This document shows positions 28,606 through 36,326 of a stretch of 64,000 nt of DNA, in pieces. A program made the translations under genes and the position numbers. Below the pieces are notes generated by a model. It ran no database searches, was not told where the DNA came from, and saw nothing but the letters and a program-made list of their open reading frames with translations. Within the stretch, counting starts at the first letter, position 1. Every line of letters begins with the position of its first letter. This DNA is from Acidobacteriota bacterium. GTDB lineage: Bacteria > Acidobacteriota > Terriglobia > Terriglobales > Acidobacteriaceae. The stretch lies in NCBI GenBank assembly GCA_013289765.1, contig JABCZI010000011.1, positions 1-64,000 on the forward strand. Reading direction: 5' to 3'.

Positions 28606-30258
28606 ATGACGAATCGCACTCGCACCGACGCGCTGATGCTTGCCGGCTTCTGCGCCTTTCTATTTTTATACGGCTTAGGCCAGTTTGGATTGATCGGGGC
28701 CGATGAACCGCGTTACGCGCAAGTAGCGCGCGAAATGCTCGAACGCCATGACTGGATCACACCCGTGCTCGGCGGCCAGCCGTGGTTGGAGAAGCCGCCA
28801 CTCTATTACTGGCAGGCCATGATCGCGTACTCAATCTTCGGCGTCCGCGATTGGGCGGCCCGCCTGCCTTCCGCATTCAACGCCACTTTGCTCGTGCTGG
28901 CGATTTATATTTTTCTCCGCCGCTTTCGTCCTGGGTTTGAATTAGCTGGGTTTGCGCTGGATGGCGCACTCATCGCGGCGTCCTCGGCCGGAGTTATCGG
29001 CTACGCTCGCGCCGCTTCGATGGATATGGCGCTGGCCGCGGCTTTCACTATTGGAATGCTGGGGTGGTGGGCATGGCGCGACACTGGAATGAAGGTTTAT
29101 CTCGCCGTCTTTTATGGCTTCATCGCCTTGGGAATGCTGGCGAAAGGTCCGGTCGCGCCATTTCTCGCCGCTATAGTCATTGTCGCGTATGCGGCTGCAG
29201 TCCGCGAATTTCGCCTGATCTTAAAGACCCTCTGGCTGCCGGGAATTCTTTTGTTTTGCGCGATTGCGCTGCCGTGGTATTTCGCAGTTCAGATGCGCAA
29301 TCCGGATTTCTTTCACGCATTCATCATCGAACACAACCTCGACCGCTTCTCGACGAATTTGTATCACCATCCTGAACCCTTCTGGTATTACCTGCCCGTA
29401 ACCGCGTTGGCGCTGCTTCCGTGGACGGTCTTCGTAACGGCGGCACTCGTTCAGGAGGTTCGCTCATGGTGGGCGCGCAAATCCGATAACGCAAGCGGAA
29501 GGAGTCTCGAAAATCAATTCGGCATCTTCGCCTGCTGTTGGTTGATCCTGCCCGTGATATTTTTTTCAATTTCACAGTCCAAACTGCCCGGCTACATTCT
29601 CCCTGCGCTCCCAGCGGGCGGGCTGCTGTTAGCGGAATACTTGCGCCAGGGTTTGATAGAGAGGAAAGCGGCCTCCCCCGCCAAAGGTCTCGTGGTGCTC
29701 CACGCGCTGCTGGCGGCGGCGCCGATTGTTCCGGCGCTTCTAATCGCTTACCCCGTAACCCAGCATCGTCTGCCCGGAGGCTGGCCGATGCTGGTAGCCC
29801 TGGCCATTGCATTTGCGCTTTGTGCCGCAATCGCGCTCACGCTGGTCCGTGCCACAGGCCTGCGCATGTTGCGCTTCATAACTCTGGTTCCGATTGTGCT
29901 GAGCGTTGGGGCCACTCTAAAACTGGGTTCTGTCCCGATCGATCAGACCCTTTCAGCCCGGCCGGTGGCGCAGGAAATTGCCAGTATCGAAACTCAGCCT
30001 CTTCCGCTGGCCGTGTATCATGTGCGTCGCGAACTGGAATACGGCCTGACTTTTTATCGCAACCAATTGACCGTCAACTACGATTGGGGCAGTGGCGGAG
30101 TTCCGCAGCAGGCTCACTTACTCGTCGCGCCCCAAGATTCACAAATGGAAGTTGCGAAGTTCCTCGCCGGCCGGCGCGTCTCTTACCTCGGCCACTACGC
30201 CGCCCAGCGTCTGGATTATTTTTGGGTTGCGGCAGCGGGGACTGCATCCGCGCACTAG
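28606..30258 (+). CDS. ArnT/PMT-type glycosyltransferase (GT83-like)
   Basis: 550 residues, integral membrane. The first loop after TM1 has the diagnostic GADEPRYAQVAREML (catalytic Asp/Glu) and the next EKPPLYYWQAMIAYSIFG. Twelve or so hydrophobic segments, then a periplasmic C-terminal domain from about residue 450. Such enzymes use polyprenyl-phosphate sugars to modify lipid A, glycans or proteins; acceptor and sugar cannot be told here. The frame is open upstream to 28486; ATG 28606 is chosen because it begins right before TM1, although no Shine-Dalgarno is seen. Confidence 0.88.
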   Translation: MTNRTRTDALMLAGFCAFLFLYGLGQFGLIGADEPRYAQVAREMLERHDWITPVLGGQPWLEKPPLYYWQAMIAYSIFGVRDWAARLPSAFNATLLVLAIYIFLRRFRPGFELAGFALDGALIAASSAGVIGYARAASMDMALAAAFTIGMLGWWAWRDTGMKVYLAVFYGFIALGMLAKGPVAPFLAAIVIVAYAAAVREFRLILKTLWLPGILLFCAIALPWYFAVQMRNPDFFHAFIIEHNLDRFSTNLYHHPEPFWYYLPVTALALLPWTVFVTAALVQEVRSWWARKSDNASGRSLENQFGIFACCWLILPVIFFSISQSKLPGYILPALPAGGLLLAEYLRQGLIERKAASPAKGLVVLHALLAAAPIVPALLIAYPVTQHRLPGGWPMLVALAIAFALCAAIALTLVRATGLRMLRFITLVPIVLSVGATLKLGSVPIDQTLSARPVAQEIASIETQPLPLAVYHVRRELEYGLTFYRNQLTVNYDWGSGGVPQQAHLLVAPQDSQMEVAKFLAGRRVSYLGHYAAQRLDYFWVAAAGTASAH

Positions 30259-30401
30259 CCGGTCGCGCCGCCAACTCCTCGAATCTCGCCTATTGCCCCG
30301 TCCACCGCCGGGTTTGCCTCTCGTTCTCGATTTCACTAAACTCGAAGTTCTACCACCGCGAATAATGCCAGAAGCGTTTGGCTGATTTTTGCAGGAGCCC
30401 C

Positions 30402-31346
30402 GTGGAGATTCTCGACCTCAGGCACTTTTCATCCATCGACCTGCGCCCCTTGCTGGACGACGAGACTCACGTCTGGGCCAGCTTGCTTTCCTGGGACTAC
30501 AACGGATCGGCCGAGATGATTCTGCGCTATGTCGACGCGAAAATTCTTCCGGGATATGCTGCCATCGATCGCGGCCGCATTTTTGGCTACAGTTTTTTCG
30601 TGTATGAAGGAAGCAAGGGAGTGGTCGGCGATCTCTTCGTGGCCAACGGCGGCCGCGTTCCAAACACTCGCGAAGTCGAAATAAAGCTGCTGACGCACGT
30701 GATCGAAACCTTGCAGCAGTCTCCTGGAATTCACCGCGTCGAAGCTCAGTTGCTGGCGCACGAAACCGGAAGCGTCGCGCGGCCGTTCCTCGATCAAGGA
30801 TTCCAGCGCCATCCGCGTTTGTTCATGGTTCTGGGACTGGGCAACGGTGCGGTGAAACCCGTGCCGACGCATCCCGACGTTGAAATCCGCCGCTGGACCG
30901 AAGCTGACTATCAGCCCGCCGCCGCAGTGATTACGGCGTCATATCGCGGCCACGTCGATGCCCAGATCAACGATCAATACCACACCCTGAGCGGATCGCT
31001 GCGCTTTCTAAATAACATCGTGCGTTTTCCGGGATGCGGACTCTTCGATGCCGAATCCTCGTTTGCCGCCGTCGACAAGAAGGCTAAGAATCTGATCGGA
31101 CTGATATTGTGCTCACGCGTTCGCGCCGATGTCGGACACGTCACCCAGGTATGCGTGCTCCCGGAATATCGCTCGCGCGGCATCGGCGAATCGCTGCTTG
31201 CCGCGACTTCCGCGGCCCTTCGCAAGCGCGGCTTCTCCATGCTCTCGCTGACGGTCACCGAGGCCAATGCCGGTGCGGTCGCGCTCTATCGCCGTCTGAA
31301 TTTCGATTCGAAGCGGGTGTTTGACGCCTTCGTATGGCAGGGATGA
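30402..31346 (+). CDS. GNAT-family N-acetyltransferase
   Basis: About 314 residues. The C-terminal half is a GNAT domain with the acetyl-CoA loop VCVLPEYRSRGIGESLLAAT and the closing motif LTVTEANAGAVALYRRLNFD. The N-terminal half is also GNAT-like (a tandem fold, with GVVGDLFVANGGRVPNTREV) but lacks an obvious CoA loop. Substrate unknown. Start ambiguous: GTG 30402 has AGGAG four bases upstream; an in-frame TTG at 30378 without an SD would add eight residues. Confidence 0.88.
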   Translation: MEILDLRHFSSIDLRPLLDDETHVWASLLSWDYNGSAEMILRYVDAKILPGYAAIDRGRIFGYSFFVYEGSKGVVGDLFVANGGRVPNTREVEIKLLTHVIETLQQSPGIHRVEAQLLAHETGSVARPFLDQGFQRHPRLFMVLGLGNGAVKPVPTHPDVEIRRWTEADYQPAAAVITASYRGHVDAQINDQYHTLSGSLRFLNNIVRFPGCGLFDAESSFAAVDKKAKNLIGLILCSRVRADVGHVTQVCVLPEYRSRGIGESLLAATSAALRKRGFSMLSLTVTEANAGAVALYRRLNFDSKRVFDAFVWQG

Positions 31347-31406
31347 GTAGCACAACCGTTTCGCTGCAGCTAATTGGGGACTGAGAGTTTTAGCTAGTGC
31401 CAGCAG

Positions 31407-31589
31407 CTATCTTCGTATCAGCCACATCGCCCACCCCGCCACCAGCACGCCACCCATAAACATCGCGAAACAATACAGACCATAGCGCACCATGTCGCGC
31501 GTCGTCTCACGATGAGTAATCCCAAAGACGATCGACGCAAAGAGTGCGAAGACGAATGCCGCGCTGAAATGAGTCAGTTGAATAGTCAT
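31407..31589 (-). CDS. Small two-helix membrane protein
   Basis: 60 residues. Two hydrophobic stretches (HFSAAFVFALFASIVFGI and FAMFMGGVLVAGWAMWLI) separated by a short charged loop THRETTRDMVRYG, ending IRR. No family assigned. It lies downstream of the 140-residue membrane protein on the same strand with a 60-base AGCTGA-type spacer between. A purine-rich GGCGGACAG lies before the ATG. Confidence 0.7.
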   Translation of the reverse strand: MTIQLTHFSAAFVFALFASIVFGITHRETTRDMVRYGLYCFAMFMGGVLVAGWAMWLIRR

Positions 31590-31607
31590 GATCTGTCCGC
31601 CGGATAA

Positions 31608-31645
31608 GAGGTTCTAGCTGACGGCTGAGAGTTGATAGCTGAGAT
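31608..31645. repeat. AGCTGA-type spacer
   Basis: TTCTAGCTGACGGCTGAGAG then TTGATAGCTGAGATCC, between the two small membrane-protein genes. Confidence 0.5.
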
Positions 31646-31650
31646 CCGCG

Positions 31651-32073
31651 TCATCGTTTCTTCCCAATGGCAATGTGATAAGCATCCGCTACCGCAATAA
31701 AATTCAGCAGCCCCGCCACGATCATGAATTTCGTTCCATAGTCCGCGATAGCAAAAGCGATTGCCCCTTGCCCGCCATTCATAGCGAGCGTCACGATATA
31801 CATTCCGCCAGCGCCTAAATCGCCAATGAATCCAAGAATGTCGAGGATGTCGCCCCCGTTCGCCTTGTAAATGTGCCCCTGCATCATCAGTCCGAGCGCG
31901 AATAAACTTCCAATGGAGGCCAGCAGAAGCAGGCCTCGAATCCAGCGTTTTTGAATGATGTGCCCCGCGCCTGGAATCAGCCAGCCTACGGCAGGAGCGA
32001 CCACGGCCATCATGTTTGCCTGCTGCGCCGGGTCAGCCGCCGGTTTCGTTTTGAGTTGTGTGGAATTTGCCAT
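31651..32073 (-). CDS. Membrane protein, DUF6677/TM2-like
   Basis: 140 residues with a polar lead and four hydrophobic segments; the first loop carries the TM2-like VGWLIPGAGHIIQKRWIRGL. Such proteins are common in Acidobacteria; function unknown. The ATG overlaps the stop of the M24 peptidase by one base (TAATG on the minus strand), so the two are translationally coupled. Confidence 0.8.
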   Translation of the reverse strand: MANSTQLKTKPAADPAQQANMMAVVAPAVGWLIPGAGHIIQKRWIRGLLLLASIGSLFALGLMMQGHIYKANGGDILDILGFIGDLGAGGMYIVTLAMNGGQGAIAFAIADYGTKFMIVAGLLNFIAVADAYHIAIGKKR

Positions 32074-33239
32074 TAGATAATTACGATCTCACGTTGAATG
32101 TTGCCGGTAACTTCCGCTGATTTATTGCGCACCAGCATGTTGACTTCGCTGCGCACACCGAACTCCGGCAGATAAATGCCGGGCTCAATTGAAAAACAAG
32201 AGTTAGGAAGGATCTGGCGCTCGTCGTGAATTTCCAGATCGTCCATGTTCGCGCCATTCGAGTGGACGTCGGTGCCGATGGAATGCCCCGTTCGGTGGAT
32301 GAAATATTCGCCGTAGCCGCTCTTCTTAATGTGGCCCCGGGTGGCGCGATCCACTTCCCATCCCGCAATCCGGCGTCCGGCGCTCACTGCATCGGTCACG
32401 GTCTTCACGCCAGCATCGCGCGCGTCGCGCACGATATCGAAAACCTGGCAAATCCGGCCCGACGGGGCCTTGCCGACAAATCCCATCCACGTAATGTCGT
32501 AATACACCGCCCCGGGAGTATCTTTCTTCCCCCACACGTCGAGCAGCACCAGATCGCCCTCACGAATCGGAACCGGGTGATCCGCCCGCGGCTCATAGTG
32601 CGGATTGCCGGCGTTGGCATTCACCGCCACGATCGGCGGATCGTCAGTAAGCAAATTCTCGCGTCGAAACGCTTCCATGAACCACTGCTGGATTTCATGT
32701 TCCGTGGTCCCACCCTTGCGCACGCGCTTCCCAATTTCCTTGAAGGACGCTGCCGTTATGGCGTCGATAGAATCTCGCGCCGAAAAGTGTGTCTTGATCT
32801 GTTCTTCGGTCCATGTGGCTTCGAACTGCGCCACCAGATCGGCCGAGCTCACCACGTTCTTTCCCAAGCCGCGCAACAACTCCACCGTCCCGGCATCGAC
32901 CAGAGAAATCGTGAACACAATATTGTTCGGCGAGTACTGCATCGCAATGTCGCGGTAGGATGCGAGCATTGCCTTCAGGCTGTCGAACAACTCTTGCCAT
33001 CCGGAATACTGTCGCTTGCTGCCGGGCAGGGAATCGAGGTGGCCCGCTTCGATTTTATGAACCAATTTTACCGGCTCGCCCTGCGCCGGAATCAGGTAGA
33101 ACCAGCGCCGCGTAACCATCAGTCCCGCAGGCAATCCCAGCACCCGGTAGGCAATAGGGTCGCGATGATGATGGTCATAGAACAGCCATGCGTCGATATT
33201 GCGTTCGCGCAGCGCTGACTGGATGGCAGACAGGTCCAT
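32073..33239 (-). CDS. M24-family metallopeptidase (Xaa-Pro dipeptidase/creatinase-like)
   Basis: 388 residues. N-terminal creatinase-like domain (LRERNIDAWLFYDHHHRDPI) and a C-terminal pita-bread catalytic domain with metal ligands Asp234 (LLDVWGKK), Asp248 (YYDITW), His in HRTGHSIG, Glu in SIEPGIY and Glu in RSEVNML. These cleave N-terminal X-Pro bonds, consistent with the nearby peptide transporters. The frame is open to 33314, but ATG 33239 matches the family start; TACAAT lies 12 bases before it and no SD is present, suggesting a leaderless mRNA. Confidence 0.92.
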   Translation of the reverse strand: MDLSAIQSALRERNIDAWLFYDHHHRDPIAYRVLGLPAGLMVTRRWFYLIPAQGEPVKLVHKIEAGHLDSLPGSKRQYSGWQELFDSLKAMLASYRDIAMQYSPNNIVFTISLVDAGTVELLRGLGKNVVSSADLVAQFEATWTEEQIKTHFSARDSIDAITAASFKEIGKRVRKGGTTEHEIQQWFMEAFRRENLLTDDPPIVAVNANAGNPHYEPRADHPVPIREGDLVLLDVWGKKDTPGAVYYDITWMGFVGKAPSGRICQVFDIVRDARDAGVKTVTDAVSAGRRIAGWEVDRATRGHIKKSGYGEYFIHRTGHSIGTDVHSNGANMDDLEIHDERQILPNSCFSIEPGIYLPEFGVRSEVNMLVRNKSAEVTGNIQREIVII

Positions 33240-33251
33240 GGGCAAACGTCT

Positions 33252-33257
33252 ATTGTA
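33252..33257 (-). promoter_or_regulatory. -10 box TACAAT before the M24 gene
   Basis: On the minus strand TACAAT ends 12 bases before the ATG at 33239. No ribosome binding site lies between, consistent with a leaderless transcript. Confidence 0.45.
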
Positions 33258-33359
33258 AACAATGGAAAGGATTTGAGCGAATTGGCGCGGCAGTGGGTAC
33301 TGAGCGAAATCCATCAGTACCCGGCAGTGCGCGGTAGCGCGTCCGTTTCAAAATGCTTA

Positions 33360-33412
33360 TGCGGGGAGAGCTGCCCTCGGCTCTCCAGTCGAGCGCAGTT
33401 CGACAGCTTCAT
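33360..33412. repeat. GGGGAGAGYTGCCCTCGGCT repeat, copy 2
   Basis: GCGGGGAGAGCTGCCCTCGG then CTCTCCAGTCGAGCGCAG; the same lead as 14594-14635. It lies in the short gap between the POT gene and the M24 promoter region. Confidence 0.6.
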
Positions 33413-33414
33413 CC

Positions 33415-34812
33415 TCACCGCGGCGCTACGGGAGCCACTCTAAAGAATCTGTCATACAACCACAGCAACGCCGTCGTAGCCACGCCAACCCCTGCCACCG
33501 TCCACCAGATGCGTTCCGGTTGGTGCGCGACCTCACCGAAATGATGCAGAAGCGTGCCCCCGAACCATCCGCCGATCAGCGATCCAATTCCAATCGGCAA
33601 AAATGCGAAGCCCATGTAGGTGCCTTGCTGTCCGGGCGGTGCAAGCAGCGCAATGTATTCGTAGTAGCGCGGCTGTTGGATGATCTCTCCTATCGCCAGA
33701 ACGAATAGCGAGATGATCGCTCCCCAGATCGTCGGCCAAAAGGCGAGGATCAACCACGAGACCGACGTGACGAGCGTGCCAAGAATTACTGCCTGAAATG
33801 CGGGAATCTTTCGCGTAATAAGATTCACCGCCAGCGTGAGACAGATCACCGTCAACCCATCAGTGATAAGAATGATCTCCACATCGGCGCCGGAATTGAT
33901 ATAGCCGTGAATGTATCCCGGCAAGCTGATGTACTGTTGCCAGAACACGATCCAGTAACCCGTGAAGAGCACGAGGAACCACATGAAGCGGCTGATCCCG
34001 GCCAGCACAAGTGCTAGCAGCGCAGCCCAGATCCACCACGGGACTGAATACTGCGGATAGATCCACAGCCCGATACGCAGCAGCAGAGTGATCAGCAGGA
34101 CGGGCAACACCAGTCGGTAGTTGCCCACCACCACGCAGAAATTCCGTGCGACAGTCGCGATCGAAGGCGGAGGCGCGTCCCCGGCCTTGCGCGGTTCACG
34201 AAAGAAAAACAGAACTACAAAGAACATCGCGAAGACACTGAGCGCAGCGATCCGGTAAACGCCTTCCACTCCCAGATGGCGATGAGCCCACGACGCGAAA
34301 TACGGTCCGGCCGCGCCGCCGATGTTGACCATCGTGTAGTAAATCGAATAGCCGATAGAACGGACGTTCTCCTTCGAAGCTCGCGCCGTGGTCCCAACCA
34401 CGCAAGGCTTCACCAATGCAATGCCGAGCGCTGGCAGAATCAGAATGAAGCCGACAAACAAACTCAACGGCACAGCGTTGCGCACCGGAGCCAGCCACGA
34501 TGCTCCGATGGAACCGATTAGGAAATAGGCTGCGGCAAGGATGAGATACGCGATCGAGAGCGCTCGTCGGAAGCCCAACCGATCGGCGGCAGCTCCCCCG
34601 AAGATGGCGAGAAACCACACCATGCCGCCAAAGATTCCCGTCAACGTCCCGGTCTGCTCAGTCGAGAAATTCAGCTTCTCCTGCAGATAGAGAGCGAGCG
34701 ACGCAAACGCCCCATAGTAAGAAAGTCGCTCAAAGATTTCGCTGAGATTGGCGATCCAGAACGGCCGTTCGAACCCGGTGCGAATCTCCTGCAAGCGTTC
34801 GGAAAAGCTCAA
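33415..34812 (-). CDS. POT/PTR2-family proton-dependent peptide transporter
   Basis: 465 residues, 12-14 membrane segments of the major facilitator superfamily. The POT mark is ANLSEIFERLSYYGAFASLA in TM1 (ExxERFxYYG), plus SIYYTMVNIGGAAGPYFASW in TM5. It imports di- and tripeptides with protons. TM10 region carries GEIIQQPRYYEYIALLAPPG. The ExxER Glu-Arg pair is intact, so proton coupling is plausible. Together with the M24 peptidase and the OPT gene it fits peptide scavenging. Confidence 0.9.
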   Translation of the reverse strand: MSFSERLQEIRTGFERPFWIANLSEIFERLSYYGAFASLALYLQEKLNFSTEQTGTLTGIFGGMVWFLAIFGGAAADRLGFRRALSIAYLILAAAYFLIGSIGASWLAPVRNAVPLSLFVGFILILPALGIALVKPCVVGTTARASKENVRSIGYSIYYTMVNIGGAAGPYFASWAHRHLGVEGVYRIAALSVFAMFFVVLFFFREPRKAGDAPPPSIATVARNFCVVVGNYRLVLPVLLITLLLRIGLWIYPQYSVPWWIWAALLALVLAGISRFMWFLVLFTGYWIVFWQQYISLPGYIHGYINSGADVEIILITDGLTVICLTLAVNLITRKIPAFQAVILGTLVTSVSWLILAFWPTIWGAIISLFVLAIGEIIQQPRYYEYIALLAPPGQQGTYMGFAFLPIGIGSLIGGWFGGTLLHHFGEVAHQPERIWWTVAGVGVATTALLWLYDRFFRVAPVAPR

Positions 34813-34872
34813 AGTGGCTCCTCGGATGACTCATGTGGCGCACTCTGCGCCCGCAAGACTCTACATGCCGAT

Positions 34873-35160
34873 CTATGTAGCAATTCGTTTTCTAACTTCT
34901 TCGGCCGAAAGCCCGGCAACGCGAATTACTTTTGTGCGGCTGCTCTGGCCGGACGCAATGGTAACGGAAGCACGCGGCACCTTCAAAAACTTCGCAAAGA
35001 ATTCAATACATGCATCATTAGCTTTGCCATCGACAGGCGGCGCAGTAAGAGAGAGTTTTAGAACGTCGCCAAGTTCGCCCGTGATAGCGTTCTTCTTCGC
35101 GCGAGGATGGATTTTGATTGCGAACGTCGCGCTGCCGCTCGCTTCCTGGATGGGAATCAA
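34873..35160 (-). CDS. DUF167 family protein (YggU-like)
   Basis: 95 residues. Family marks: IHPRAKKNAITGE, LTAPPVDGKANDACIEFFAK and VTIASGQSSRTKVIRVAGL. A small alpha-beta fold of unknown function, often next to yggS/yggT genes; here it is one gene away from yggS, which supports the call. The start overlaps the stop of the upstream 117-residue gene by four bases (ATGA). Confidence 0.92.
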   Translation of the reverse strand: MIPIQEASGSATFAIKIHPRAKKNAITGELGDVLKLSLTAPPVDGKANDACIEFFAKFLKVPRASVTIASGQSSRTKVIRVAGLSAEEVRKRIAT

Positions 35161-35510
35161 GCCTTCTTCCTCAGTGAAAATACAGTCTCGACCAGCAGCA
35201 GCGCCCCCACCAGCGGAACCAGGGGGTTTGCCAGCGTGCGAGATTTTCCAATGCTTGCCATCAATGCGGCAACAAACAAGAGCATCGCGACATTTGCTGT
35301 AACGCAGAATAGCTTCAGTCCTCTTACCAAGCGATCGTTTACCAAGCTATCGTTGCGAACGCGCAACACATTTAACATAGCCGTGAACAGCAGGGCCAGG
35401 CCGGTCCCGAATATCCAGATTCTGCCCGTATAAGTTCTTGGCACAAGCAGGCAAGCGACGATTGCGAGAATAAAAATGGTTCCCGCGCAAAGTCGGTCGA
35501 CAAGCGTCAT
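35157..35510 (-). CDS. Integral membrane hypothetical protein
   Basis: 117 residues with four hydrophobic segments (FILAIVACLLVP, IFGTGLALLFTAMLNVL, ANVAMLLFVAALMA, LVPLVGALLLVETVFSL). No family recognised. It sits between yggS and DUF167 in the position where YggT often occurs, but the sequence is not evidently YggT. ATGA overlap with DUF167 suggests coupling. Confidence 0.7.
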   Translation of the reverse strand: MTLVDRLCAGTIFILAIVACLLVPRTYTGRIWIFGTGLALLFTAMLNVLRVRNDSLVNDRLVRGLKLFCVTANVAMLLFVAALMASIGKSRTLANPLVPLVGALLLVETVFSLRKKA

Positions 35511-35538
35511 AGCCTCTGTGTTCCTCAGTGACCCCTGT
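35511..35538. repeat. CTCTGTGTTCCTCAGTG-type spacer
   Basis: GCCTCTGTGTTCCTCAGTGA then CCCCTGTGTTT, a degenerate relative of the ACAGAGACACAGAG repeat at 46296-46341. Confidence 0.4.
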
Positions 35539-35540
35539 GT

Positions 35541-36245
35541 TTAAGCCTTTATCCGTTCCCCGAAGATGGCCGTTCCCACGCGCACGCAAGTAGATCCTTC
35601 TTCAATCGCTACTTCGAAATCGTGTGACATCCCCATTGAAAGCTCATCCATAGCAACGGACGGCAGCTTGCGAGCGGCAATCGCATCCCGCAACTCGCGC
35701 AACTTGCCGAAGTAAGGACGTGCGCTTTGGGGGTCGTCGGTAAGCGGAGGCACGGTCATCAGTCCGCGGAACACTAACGCCTTTAGCCGGGGAGCGGCCA
35801 GCAGCAAACCTTCCAGTTCGTGCGAGTCCGGCGCTACGCCGCTCTTCGCCGCTTCTCCTCCAACATTGATTTCAATCAGCACTTCCAACGTCCTTCCGAG
35901 CGCGCGCGCGGCCGCGTCCAGTTTTTCCGCCAGCTTCACCGAATCGACTGAGTCCACCGCGCGAAATAACTCCGCGGTTCTTGCCGCTTTATTGCTCTGA
36001 AGATGCCCGATCATGTGCCATTCCGCATCTTTCAGATCCTGCATAGCCTCGGCTTTAAGGCCAAACTCCTGAACTCGATTCTCTCCGAACAGTCGCTGGC
36101 CAGCCGAGTAAGCTTCGCGGATGCGCTCGGCGGGCTGAGTCTTGCTCACTGCCATCAGCGCGATTTCTTCGGAAGAACGTCCTGCGCGGCGCGCAGCTTT
36201 ATGGATGCGTTCGCGAACCGCGGCAAGATTTTCCGAGATCGACAT
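35541..36245 (-). CDS. PLP homeostasis protein (YggS/PLPBP)
   Basis: 234 residues, a single-domain alanine-racemase-like barrel that binds pyridoxal phosphate and regulates its level. The PLP lysine is in LMAVSKTQPAERIREA; further marks are GENRVQEFGLKAE, WHMIGHLQSNKAA and SMGMSHDFEVAIEEGSTCVR. The frame is open 42 bases upstream, but ATG 36245 (MSISENLAAVRERI) is the family start. Confidence 0.95.
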   Translation of the reverse strand: MSISENLAAVRERIHKAARRAGRSSEEIALMAVSKTQPAERIREAYSAGQRLFGENRVQEFGLKAEAMQDLKDAEWHMIGHLQSNKAARTAELFRAVDSVDSVKLAEKLDAAARALGRTLEVLIEINVGGEAAKSGVAPDSHELEGLLLAAPRLKALVFRGLMTVPPLTDDPQSARPYFGKLRELRDAIAARKLPSVAMDELSMGMSHDFEVAIEEGSTCVRVGTAIFGERIKA

Positions 36246-36295
36246 AAAAAAATTAAACCACGGCAGGCACAAAGTTAAACGAAGCAATACTGCCT

Positions 36296-36325
36296 TCGCG
36301 CACCTTCGTGTCCTTCGTGGTGAAC
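36296..36325. repeat. CACCTTCGTGTCCTTCGTGGTG repeat
   Basis: A sequence known as a frequent intergenic repeat in diverse bacteria; it fills the gap between yggS and the OPT gene. Confidence 0.45.
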
Positions 36326-36326
36326 G